Of a DNA stretch of 64,000 nt, positions 1 through 7,976 are shown piece after piece. This stretch comes from Flavobacterium sp. LHD-85. Lineage in GTDB: Bacteria > Bacteroidota > Bacteroidia > Flavobacteriales > Flavobacteriaceae. Location: NCBI RefSeq assembly GCF_030929595.1, contig NZ_JAVFVR010000004.1, positions 124,001 to 188,000 of the forward strand. Reading direction: 5' to 3'. Positions within the stretch are counted from its first letter, which is position 1. Each line of letters starts with the position of its first letter. The notes beneath the pieces are model-generated. The model searched no databases and had not been told where the DNA came from. It saw nothing but the letters and a program-made list of their open reading frames with translations. Both the position numbers and the translations under genes were made by a program.

Positions 1-1081
1 GGAATAATCCTAAGTCATATTTTGCTTCTAAAATAAGTTTTACAGCATTATCGATAGTTTCGATTTTTACTTTTCCTTCATCCAAAGATTTTTTCAAAGT
101 TCCTAAGAAACCTTCTCCAACCATATCCATTTCAACTCCAGCGTTTAATGCTAAAGCAGAAACTTGCTGTAAATCTCCCATTCCGTGAGGGATCATTTCA
201 GGAATACCTGTAAAATCTGTTACTACAAATCCTTTGAAACCCCATTGTTTTCTCAAAACGTCTGTCATTAACCATTTGTTTCCTGTTGCTGGAATCCCGT
301 CAACTTCATTGAAAGAAGCCATAACCGAACCTACACCTGCATCCACCGCTGCTTTGTAAGGAGGGAAATAATCGTTAAACATTCTGATGTGGCTCATATC
401 GACAGTGTTGTAATCACGTCCGCCTTCTGGAGCTCCATATAATGCAAAGTGCTTAACACAAGCTAAAATTGAGTTGTTTTTTGAAAGGTCATGCTGTTGG
501 TAACCGTTAACCATTGCTTTTGCAATTTGGCTTCCTAAGTATGGATCTTCTCCCGAACCTTCAGAAACTCTTCCCCATCTTGGATCGCGAGAGATGTCAA
601 CCATTGGAGAAAATGTCCAGTTGATACCATCTGCACTTGCTTCTTTTGCAGCAATTTGCGCACTTCTTTCAATTAATCCCATATCCCAAGTACAAGATAA
701 TCCTAACGGGATTGGGAATGTTGTTTCGTAACCGTGAATAACGTCCATACCAAAAAGCAACGGAATTTTTAAACGGCTTTTTTCAACCGCAATTTTCTGT
801 ACTTCTTTAATTTTTTGAACTGATTTAATGTTGAACAAACCTCCCACTTTTCCTTCAGCAATATTTTTTGCCACATTTGAGCTGTTTGCCTGCCCTGTGG
901 TAATATCACCAGATGTTGGCAAGTTTAACTGACCCAATTTCTCGTCTAAAGTCATTTTTGACATTAATTCCGCCACAAATTCAGACTTTGGTTTAATTTT
1001 CACTGTATTTTTAGCTGGCTTTTTTTGAGCATAACCCAAAACAGCGCATCCTAAAAAAAGTAAGACTAATTTGTTTTTCAT
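1..1081 (-). CDS. bglX: Glycoside hydrolase family 3 beta-glucosidase, N-terminal part (gene runs off the left edge)
   Basis: The first 360 codons of a secreted BglX-type GH3 enzyme that removes terminal glucose from beta-gluco-oligosaccharides, probably in the periplasm. The ATG lies at 1079-1081, followed by a signal peptide ending near GYAQ (residues 16-19). Visible GH3 motifs are GMDVIHGYETTFPIPLGL (111-128), RDPRWGRVSEGSGEDP (165-180), the Lys-His pair VKHF (about 210-211) and VVTDFTGIPEM, with Asp289 the expected nucleophile. The catalytic acid/base domain lies outside the window. It is the last visible gene of a minus-strand operon, 10 nt after the esterase stop. GH3 enzymes beside GH144 endoglucanases can be specific for beta-1,2-linked oligosaccharides; specificity here is inferred from context only. 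Confidence 0.93.
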   Translation of the reverse strand, partial: MKNKLVLLFLGCAVLGYAQKKPAKNTVKIKPKSEFVAELMSKMTLDEKLGQLNLPTSGDITTGQANSSNVAKNIAEGKVGGLFNIKSVQKIKEVQKIAVEKSRLKIPLLFGMDVIHGYETTFPIPLGLSCTWDMGLIERSAQIAAKEASADGINWTFSPMVDISRDPRWGRVSEGSGEDPYLGSQIAKAMVNGYQQHDLSKNNSILACVKHFALYGAPEGGRDYNTVDMSHIRMFNDYFPPYKAAVDAGVGSVMASFNEVDGIPATGNKWLMTDVLRKQWGFKGFVVTDFTGIPEMIPHGMGDLQQVSALALNAGVEMDMVGEGFLGTLKKSLDEGKVKIETIDNAVKLILEAKYDLGLF

Positions 1082-1091
1082 TCTATTCTAT

Positions 1092-1805
1092 TTATTTGTT
1101 TGTATTCGTTTTTCTTTGCTGCAACATCCAGTCGTAGATTTCTTGATTATCGTATACTTTTGTCCAGCTGTCATGTCCCGCATCATCAAAAATGATCAGC
1201 TTCACATCTTTAGCATCACATTTTTTTAATTCTTTGTAAATTGTGATTGCATAATTCACATTTACCACATCATCAAGTAATCCATGAAAAATTCTGGTTG
1301 GAATATTGGCTATTTCACACGTTTTTTCCAGTTGAATTAAATCTACAAAACCAGCGACAGGTACGTTTGCTGCAAATAGATCTGGATGTGCGAAAGCCAA
1401 ATTCCAAGAAGCCCAACCTCCTGAGCTCAAACCAGTAACATAAATTCTTTCTGAATCAATTTTGTTTTCTTTCTGAATTTTCACAATCAGCTGATAAATT
1501 GATTCGATATCCCAATTCTCATCTTCTTTACATTGCGGAGCTAAAACATATGTATCTAATTGATGTGTTTTTAAATACTTTAAAGGACCATGAATCTTCA
1601 CTTTCTCCAAATCAGTTCCCTTTTCTCCATCTCCAGAAATAAAAACAATCAAAGGCTTTTTCTCTTTTGTATTTGCTGGTTTATGCAACACATAACCCAA
1701 CTCATACTTTTCCATTATAACCGTATTTATTTTTCCAGTTGTTTCACTCTGGCTAAAGCCTAAAAGCGACAACAAAAAAGATAAAAAAGCTAATTTGTAT
1801 TTCAT
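1092..1805 (-). CDS. Secreted alpha/beta-hydrolase (PHB-depolymerase/prolyl-oligopeptidase-like esterase)
   Basis: A 237-residue exported serine hydrolase. An N-terminal signal peptide (residues 1-19, ending LGFSQ) precedes a single alpha/beta-hydrolase domain. The nucleophile elbow GLSSG (125-129) gives Ser127. GLLDDVV supplies an Asp at about 178-179 and DDAGH the His at 211, so a full triad is present. Such small esterases in polysaccharide loci often act on acyl decorations of the glycan, but the substrate cannot be read from sequence. It starts 5 nt after the GH144-like gene and ends 10 nt before the GH3 gene, so it is translated from the same transcript. Its presence hints that the target glucan, if that is the substrate, carries ester substituents. 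Confidence 0.8.
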   Translation of the reverse strand: MKYKLAFLSFLLSLLGFSQSETTGKINTVIMEKYELGYVLHKPANTKEKKPLIVFISGDGEKGTDLEKVKIHGPLKYLKTHQLDTYVLAPQCKEDENWDIESIYQLIVKIQKENKIDSERIYVTGLSSGGWASWNLAFAHPDLFAANVPVAGFVDLIQLEKTCEIANIPTRIFHGLLDDVVNVNYAITIYKELKKCDAKDVKLIIFDDAGHDSWTKVYDNQEIYDWMLQQRKTNTNK

Positions 1806-1810
1806 GTCAA

Positions 1811-3187
1811 TTATTGAATCCCGTATTTTCCAGATTTAAATCCAAGTTTTGTTAAACCTTGTTTTACTTCTGGCGCATTCATAAACAATTTCCACAGCAA
1901 TCCTGTTCTATAATTTTCGATCATTACAACTTCTGGACCTTGATCAATTGCTAAATAACGTTTTGCTACCCATTTATTTCCTAAACTTAAAGCGTCATAA
2001 AAACCAGCATCGCCCCAAGTTTCATCTTTATGATTTTCATATAAATTTCTGATCAAAGCCATAGATTCTTTTGGCGTATAAACAATAGAACTGATTGCAG
2101 CTGTTGGCGAAATTACGCCTTGATCGTTACTTGGCATGTGTGCATTATACCCAATAGAACCGTCAGGATTTCTAGAATAAGAAGCTGTTAAACCCCAATA
2201 TTCAGGACCATAACCTGCATTTTTATTTGGATTTTGAACGCAATACTCATAATTAATTTTGGTCTGATTTACATTTAAATCCCAGTAATTAGCGTATTTA
2301 TCGCTTAATTGATTTGGATCTAAACCAACATAAGAATAATGAGCCCAGAATAACGGACCGCCAAATTCTTCTGCACCATTATGTTTTAAAATAAGAGGGA
2401 TATTGTATTTTGTTTTTGAAGAAACGATGCCACCGCTTCTCGCCCATCCTTCGTGATATGCTTTTGCATCGATTGCATGTGTTGGCGAAGACGCTGCCAT
2501 TACGTAGGTAATAAGACATTCGTTATATCCTTGCAACGGAAAATTCATCTGCCATGCATAAGAAGGAGACCAATGCCAGTATAATACGTTTTTGTTATTT
2601 GTATACCATTGCCATTCAACACCTTTCCAAAGTGCATCATATTTTTGTGCTACTGCTTTTTCTTTTTCAGAACCATCTTTAAGATATTCACGAACGGTAA
2701 TCATTCCTGCAACCAAAAATGAGGTTTCAACTAAATCACCACCATTATCCTTGGTTCCAAAAGGCTTTACTTTTCCTGTATTTCCGTCAATCCAATGTGA
2801 CCATGCTCCGTGAAAACGATCTGCTTTGCTTAAAAAATCTGCAATTTTGTTAAGTCTATCTACCCCTTGCTCTTTTGTAATATAACCTTGAGACATTCCT
2901 GAAACAAGCGCCATTAATCCAAAACCTGAACCACCTGTTGTTACGATATTAGAATCGTTTTCAGGGTAAACTCCATCTGGATGATAACGCTCTCTGGCTA
3001 ATCCAGAATTTGGTTCTGCATAATCCCAGAAATATTTAAATGTTTGTTTTTGAACAGCATCTAAAAGCTGCTCATCTGTTAATGCAGTAACGCCAGAAGT
3101 ATTTTCCTGTACATTTTCTTTTGACTTCTCTGTTTTTCCACAACTAAAAAAAGCAAAAGCTAAAAATAAAACTGAAATTCTAACCAT
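1811..3187 (-). CDS. Glucoamylase-like GH144-type endo-glucanase, lipoprotein
   Basis: A 458-residue protein of the Pfam glycoamylase fold, matching what I know of GH144 endo-beta-1,2-glucanases. The N terminus MVRISVLFLAFAFFSCGK has a lipobox-like FFSC, suggesting a lipoprotein. Visible family features include WDYAEPNSGLARER, TGGSGFGLMAL, the GYNE motif with a conserved Glu after LQ, PSNDQGVISPTAAISS and the C-terminal AIDQGPEVVMIENYRTGLLWKLF, which is typical of the family. Length is usual for a single (alpha/alpha)6-barrel. It sits between susD and the esterase in one operon. Known GH144 members cut linear beta-1,2-glucan to sophoro-oligosaccharides, which a GH3 enzyme then hydrolyses. Related glucoamylase-like proteins with other specificities exist, so the substrate is inferred. 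Confidence 0.82.
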   Translation of the reverse strand: MVRISVLFLAFAFFSCGKTEKSKENVQENTSGVTALTDEQLLDAVQKQTFKYFWDYAEPNSGLARERYHPDGVYPENDSNIVTTGGSGFGLMALVSGMSQGYITKEQGVDRLNKIADFLSKADRFHGAWSHWIDGNTGKVKPFGTKDNGGDLVETSFLVAGMITVREYLKDGSEKEKAVAQKYDALWKGVEWQWYTNNKNVLYWHWSPSYAWQMNFPLQGYNECLITYVMAASSPTHAIDAKAYHEGWARSGGIVSSKTKYNIPLILKHNGAEEFGGPLFWAHYSYVGLDPNQLSDKYANYWDLNVNQTKINYEYCVQNPNKNAGYGPEYWGLTASYSRNPDGSIGYNAHMPSNDQGVISPTAAISSIVYTPKESMALIRNLYENHKDETWGDAGFYDALSLGNKWVAKRYLAIDQGPEVVMIENYRTGLLWKLFMNAPEVKQGLTKLGFKSGKYGIQ

Positions 3188-3213
3188 TATAAAAATTTAA
3201 GATTTTGATAAAT

Positions 3214-3248
3214 AATCACTTCCTTCAGGAAATCTGAAGGAAGTGATT
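3214..3248 (-). promoter_or_regulatory. Intra-operonic stem-loop after susD
   Basis: A perfect 15-bp stem (3214-3228 with 3234-3248) and a 5-nt loop, starting 13 nt after the susD stop and ending 27 nt before the GH144-like start on the minus strand. On the minus strand it is not followed by a T tract, so it is more likely an mRNA 3'-end stabiliser or partial attenuator than a full terminator. It could let susC-susD transcript exceed the enzyme transcript. Confidence 0.6.
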
Positions 3249-3261
3249 TTTAAGATTTTGA

Positions 3262-4725
3262 TTAATAACCGCCAGGGTTTTGAGTTGAATATCCAACTGA
3301 TTCTCTAATGAAAAATGTTGGTATAGGCCATAATTCATGTTTTCCAACCACAAATGTTTTTCCATCTGCTGCCATAGCTGCCTGAGCTTGACCTGTTCTA
3401 ACAATATCAAACCATCTGTCATGTTCAAAAGCAAGTTCTACTCTTCTTTCTTTCCAGATTGCGGTTCTCACATCTGCTTGCGAAACTGCAGGAGTATCAC
3501 CTAAATTAGCTCTGTGTCTTACTTGGTTTAAGAACGGAACTGCAGCACTTGTCTGCCCTAATTCATTAAGAGCTTCTGCTTTCATTAATAAAACTTCAGC
3601 ATATCTTAAGTATCTAAGGTTTGTATCTGTAAATTCAAGATTAGAAAAATCTGACGAATAAGCTTTATAATTATACATCGGATTTGTTACTGTTGAAGGT
3701 ACAATTGTCCCGTCATATAAAACTGAACCTCTAAAGATTATGGTAGCATTTTTTCTAACATCACCAGGCTCGTAAGCATTTGCAAGCCCTTGAGTTGGCG
3801 TGTTAAATCCCCAGCCCCATCCTCCAGCACCTCTTGGAGCTTGAGAAACTGAATAATTACCAATTCCTAATTTCTGATCAGAAGTCGGCGAACCAACACC
3901 ATTGATTTCAAAAATTGATTCTGAACCAAATTCTCCTTCTAATTTAAATTGTGAAGAATAATCAGCTACTAAAGTATAACCTGTTACTTTATCACAATTA
4001 TCAATTACAGCCTGCCAGTTTTTCAAGTATAAATTTACTTTTGCTAATAATGCATAAGCCGAACCTTTAGAAACCCTTTGTTTGTCATTTCCTGAATAAG
4101 TACTTTTTTCTGGCAACAATTCGGCTGCCTCCGCAAGATCTTTCTCAATAAAAGTATAAACATCAGAAACAGGTCTACGAGTTAATTGCATTTCTTTGTC
4201 TTCTGGTGTCAAAGGTATATTTGCTAAACGATCAACAATTGGAACTGCTCCATATCCTTTTACTAAAGTAAAGTACATGAAAGCTCTCATGAATTTTGCT
4301 TCTCCAATTAATCTATTTCTTAACGCAGGAGTCACTTTGTCCAGCTGTGGCAAATACGTTAATGCTTGATTACATCTATTGATTCCGGCATAATTTGCTT
4401 TCCAAACACTTTCAAATGAAGGAGTTGAAGCATTGTAAGTTAACGCATCCAACACGTCCTTATCTGCACCTGTATCACCTGGGTCTGAACCTTTGTCGGC
4501 ATCATCAGAAATGATACTTGTTACCCCATTCCATCCAAAAGATGACATGTCCCAAGATAAAAACTGGTTGTAAATAGAAGTAACCAATTCTGTAGCTTTA
4601 CTATCAGTATTTAGATATTCTACATCAACAGGGATTTTATCCGTCTGATCAACATCTAAAAAATCATCTGAACATCCTGAAAAGAGTCCAGCAAGTATAA
4701 ACAATGATATATATATTCTTTTCAT
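3262..4725 (-). CDS. susD: SusD/RagB-family glycan-binding outer-membrane lipoprotein
   Basis: A 487-residue SusD homologue, the surface lid that captures oligosaccharides for its SusC partner. The signal peptide ends in the lipobox GLFSGC, with Cys18 followed by SDDFLDV, the usual SusD start and a likely surface-export signal. The N-terminal SusD domain with TPR-like helices spans roughly 20-240 (RCNQALTYLPQ, EAKFMRAFMYFTLVKGYGAVPIV) and the RagB part follows, with RYAEVLLMKAEALNELG, WKERRVELAFEHDRWFDIVRTG and the C-terminal PIP motif. It starts 4 nt after the susC stop, so the two are translationally linked. A long hairpin follows it, which may set its dosage apart from the enzymes downstream. 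Confidence 0.96.
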   Translation of the reverse strand: MKRIYISLFILAGLFSGCSDDFLDVDQTDKIPVDVEYLNTDSKATELVTSIYNQFLSWDMSSFGWNGVTSIISDDADKGSDPGDTGADKDVLDALTYNASTPSFESVWKANYAGINRCNQALTYLPQLDKVTPALRNRLIGEAKFMRAFMYFTLVKGYGAVPIVDRLANIPLTPEDKEMQLTRRPVSDVYTFIEKDLAEAAELLPEKSTYSGNDKQRVSKGSAYALLAKVNLYLKNWQAVIDNCDKVTGYTLVADYSSQFKLEGEFGSESIFEINGVGSPTSDQKLGIGNYSVSQAPRGAGGWGWGFNTPTQGLANAYEPGDVRKNATIIFRGSVLYDGTIVPSTVTNPMYNYKAYSSDFSNLEFTDTNLRYLRYAEVLLMKAEALNELGQTSAAVPFLNQVRHRANLGDTPAVSQADVRTAIWKERRVELAFEHDRWFDIVRTGQAQAAMAADGKTFVVGKHELWPIPTFFIRESVGYSTQNPGGY

Positions 4726-4729
4726 AATA

Positions 4730-7700
4730 TTAAAATTTTAAATTAGCTCCAATAACAAATGATCTCAATGATGGGTAAGCATCTAACTCAACACCTTGAG
4801 TACCTGTAACTAATTCTCCGTCTCCTAAAGCTTCAGGTGAAAATCCTGAGAATTTTTGAGTAATAAATGGATTTACAGCATTTACATAAATTCTACAGTA
4901 GTTGATAAAACCATCTTCTTTTAAAGGAAGTTTGTATCCAACTGTAATGTTATTAATTCTAAAAAAGTCAGCTGATTCTAAATAATAAGTTGAAGCAACT
5001 GGAACTTGGTTAAATGGAGCTGGATTTGAAGCCGTTGTGTTTGTTGAAGTCCAGAAATCATGAGTTAAAGAAGCTTCTACGTTTTCTCCAGAAAAACGTT
5101 GCGCTTTTTTTCCATTATATACTTTTGCTCCTCCTGTACCGTATCCGTCAACAGAAAAATCAATAGCTTTATATGTTAGACCTAATGTTACACCATAGTT
5201 TGCAGTAGGTAAAACTGAACCAACATATTTTTTATCATTAACTTCATTTAAAGCGCCTTGAGCAACTTTATTTCCACTTGCATTGTAATATAGCATTTGT
5301 CCATTTGTTGGATCTATTCCTGCATATTCGTACATGTAGAAACTTCCGATTGGCTGTCCAACAGATGTAATGTCAAGCATTTTAGTATTCTGACCGTTTC
5401 CTAAATTTCCTGACACAATTGGAGCAATTGAAGGATTGTTCAAACTAGCTAATTTATTTTGGTTGTGAGAAAAATTACCTCCAACCCAGTAACTTAAATT
5501 ATCGTTGATTTTATCATCCCAACGAAGAGCAATTTCGTAACCTTTGTTTGAAACCTCTCCTACGTGAGTAGCTGTCCTTTGAGTAAGTCCTGAAGTTGAA
5601 TATGGTAAAACATATAAAATAGCGTTTGTTGTGTTTTTATCATAAACATCAAAAGATCCTTTCAATCTATTATTAAACATTTCAATGTCAAAACCTCCTG
5701 AAAGTTCCTCAACAATCTCCCAAGATAAGTTTGGATCTACAGCTGAGTCAACAGTAATTCCTGAACTTGAATCTGGTCCATAATTTAAGCCTGAAGTAAA
5801 AGTCTGATTGTTTAAAGGCACTTTCTGATTACCTAATCTACCCCAAGAACCTCTAATCTTTAATAAATCAAGACCTTTTACATTACTTAAGAAATTTTCT
5901 TTTGTTACAATCCATCCAGCACCAAATGATGGGAAAGTTCCCCAACGGTTACCTTCAGAAAACTGTGAAGATCCATCACGTCTTACTGTCCCTGTAAACA
6001 AATATTTGTCCATTAATTTGTATTGGAAACGTGCAAAATATGATGATAATTTTTGCTGATTTAATGCAACATCTGTATACCCCACAACATTTGCAGCGTA
6101 AGGAACGCCGTCTAAAGCCCAGTAATTAGAATTAGCTTCAACATTTTTTCTAGTAATGCCAAGTTTTTCTCTTGTTCCAATAACGTTTGCCTCAATACCC
6201 GCAGTAACCTCAACATCGTGAATATCCGCAAATACTTTATTATAAGTAAAATAGTTAGATAAGTTCCAATTGAAATATTGATCTCTATTTCTTGTTAAGG
6301 TATTAATATTACTTTTTGGATCGTACGCATCTACAACTCTATTCGGATCTGCCGCTAACCAAATAGCTAGATTGTCAACGTAGTTGTATTGTTTGTAAGT
6401 ATAAAACTCTCCGTTAAATTGAGAAGTGAATTTTAATGATTTTGTAATATCAAAATCTAATTTCAAGCCTCCTTGCAAAATAACCGTTTGCTGTTTTTCA
6501 TTATTATAATCGATAGCACTTACTGGATTTCCAACTGAATTAAATTGAGAACCTGTTTCTGCTGCAACTCCATTATTTACAAAAGGAACACCATATTTCC
6601 CATCAGCAAAACGTACTGGAACGATTGGCGATTGTCTATAAGCTGTTGTAAATGCAGATAATGGTTTTGGTGTGTTTTTTATTGAGCTCACACTAAAATT
6701 TTGACTTAATTTAAGTCTTTCAGAAATTTTGTACTCGTTGTTACTTCTAATAGTTGTACGAGAATAATCTGTGCCATTCAAAATTCCTTTCTCTTCGTAG
6801 TTTCCTGCACTTAAAAAGTATTTAATACTTTCTGATGAACCAGACAATGCGATATTGTTTTCTGAATATGTCCCTGTGCGTGTAATTTCATCATACCAAT
6901 TTGTATTGATTGGCTGATTCAAAGAGAATTTAGTTGGATCATTGAAAGCTGCATTACTATAACGCGCAAATTCCTCACTATTAGCCATTTTCACTTTCTT
7001 CAAAGCAGATTTAAAACCACTATAACTATCAAAATCAATAGTCATTTTGCCTTTACCCGTTTTTGTAGTAATCATGATAACACCATTCGCACCTCTAGTA
7101 CCATAGATAGCAAGTGCAGAGGCATCTTTCAAAACTTCATAAGAAGTAATATCATTTGTGTTAATGTTATTGATGTTGTCAGTTGGCATTCCATCAACAA
7201 CATATAAAGGATTTCTTCCCCCTAACGCTGTACCAACCCCTCTAATAATTACTGAAGGTGTTCCACCAGGCGTATTAGAAGAAGTTACCTGAACCCCAGC
7301 AGCTTTCCCTTGAATTGCTTGAGTTGCATTTGACACCTTCATTTTTGTAATTTCTTCTGATTTTAAAGAACTTACAGCCGAAGTATTATCAATTTTCTTT
7401 CTTGTACCGTACCCAATTACAACCACTTCTTTTAAAGCTGTGTCTTCGGCTTCTTTTAAGGTAATTGTCATTGGTACGGCTGTTGCCGGTACAGAAACCG
7501 AATCAAAACCTAACATAGAAACTTTTAAAATGTCTCCAGGTTTTGCATTAATTGTAAAGTTTCCGTCGAAATCTGCATCTGCAGTTGCTCTAGCATCAGC
7601 TGAAGCGATAATTGCTCCTGGAATTCCCATTCCACTACTGTCTACTACTTTTCCTTTGATTGCTTGTGTCTGTCCTAACATAAATGTAGGCAGCAGCAAG

Positions 7701-7732
7701 AGCGCTAAAAAGCTAAAAATAAAATTTTTCAT
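4730..7732 (-). CDS. susC: SusC/RagA-family TonB-dependent outer-membrane transporter
   Basis: A 1000-residue transporter that imports glycan fragments across the outer membrane using TonB energy. In order: signal peptide (1-20, ending MLGQ), a carboxypeptidase-regulatory-like domain (about 25-95, KGKVVDSSGMGIPGA), a TonB-box-like EVVVIGYG (102-109), the plug domain with NATQAIQGKAAGVQV, PSVIIRGVGT, NPLYVVDG and YGTRGANGVIMITTK, and a long 22-strand barrel with outer-membrane segments ending in a terminal aromatic-basic residue pair (LKF). It is the first gene of the susC-susD-GH144-esterase-GH3 operon. A 244-nt gap with clustered repeats separates it from the regulator gene that reads the same way. 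Confidence 0.97.
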   Translation of the reverse strand: MKNFIFSFLALLLLPTFMLGQTQAIKGKVVDSSGMGIPGAIIASADARATADADFDGNFTINAKPGDILKVSMLGFDSVSVPATAVPMTITLKEAEDTALKEVVVIGYGTRKKIDNTSAVSSLKSEEITKMKVSNATQAIQGKAAGVQVTSSNTPGGTPSVIIRGVGTALGGRNPLYVVDGMPTDNINNINTNDITSYEVLKDASALAIYGTRGANGVIMITTKTGKGKMTIDFDSYSGFKSALKKVKMANSEEFARYSNAAFNDPTKFSLNQPINTNWYDEITRTGTYSENNIALSGSSESIKYFLSAGNYEEKGILNGTDYSRTTIRSNNEYKISERLKLSQNFSVSSIKNTPKPLSAFTTAYRQSPIVPVRFADGKYGVPFVNNGVAAETGSQFNSVGNPVSAIDYNNEKQQTVILQGGLKLDFDITKSLKFTSQFNGEFYTYKQYNYVDNLAIWLAADPNRVVDAYDPKSNINTLTRNRDQYFNWNLSNYFTYNKVFADIHDVEVTAGIEANVIGTREKLGITRKNVEANSNYWALDGVPYAANVVGYTDVALNQQKLSSYFARFQYKLMDKYLFTGTVRRDGSSQFSEGNRWGTFPSFGAGWIVTKENFLSNVKGLDLLKIRGSWGRLGNQKVPLNNQTFTSGLNYGPDSSSGITVDSAVDPNLSWEIVEELSGGFDIEMFNNRLKGSFDVYDKNTTNAILYVLPYSTSGLTQRTATHVGEVSNKGYEIALRWDDKINDNLSYWVGGNFSHNQNKLASLNNPSIAPIVSGNLGNGQNTKMLDITSVGQPIGSFYMYEYAGIDPTNGQMLYYNASGNKVAQGALNEVNDKKYVGSVLPTANYGVTLGLTYKAIDFSVDGYGTGGAKVYNGKKAQRFSGENVEASLTHDFWTSTNTTASNPAPFNQVPVASTYYLESADFFRINNITVGYKLPLKEDGFINYCRIYVNAVNPFITQKFSGFSPEALGDGELVTGTQGVELDAYPSLRSFVIGANLKF

Positions 7733-7781
7733 ACAGTACGTAATCGTTTAAGTTAGTAGAGCCAAATTAAGCAATTACAAC

Positions 7782-7916
7782 GTTGTAGTACATCAAGCAC
7801 CACTACAACATAGCTACATCAATATGTTAAAATTTTATCTTATAACAATGATTATCAATGTCATAATTGTTAACAAAATTCGTTTAACATAACATTATGA
7901 TGTAGTAATGATGTAT
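7782..7916. promoter_or_regulatory. Candidate regulator-binding cluster upstream of susC
   Basis: Repeated half-sites of the form nnTACAWC lie upstream of susC: ACTACAAC in inverted orientation at 7782-7789 and 7802-7809 (12-nt spacer), AGTACATC at 7787-7794, GCTACATC at 7813-7820, and reverse copies at 7899-7906 and 7909-7916. Two 8-bp inverted repeats are therefore nested. The adjacent LuxR-type regulator is the obvious candidate ligand. On the minus strand TTAATTTG (7763-7770) is a one-mismatch match to the Bacteroidota -7 element with no good -33 partner, as expected for an activator-dependent promoter. Confidence 0.42.
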
Positions 7917-7976
7917 CGTAATTATATAAAAAATGATATGGAAAAATATAAATTCTGTAAAAAATAAAATGGAATC

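Noticed and set aside
7440..7751. 103-codon plus-strand frame over the susC start
   Set aside because: Antisense shadow of the susC N terminus, with no family pattern and no promoter-like sequence before it.
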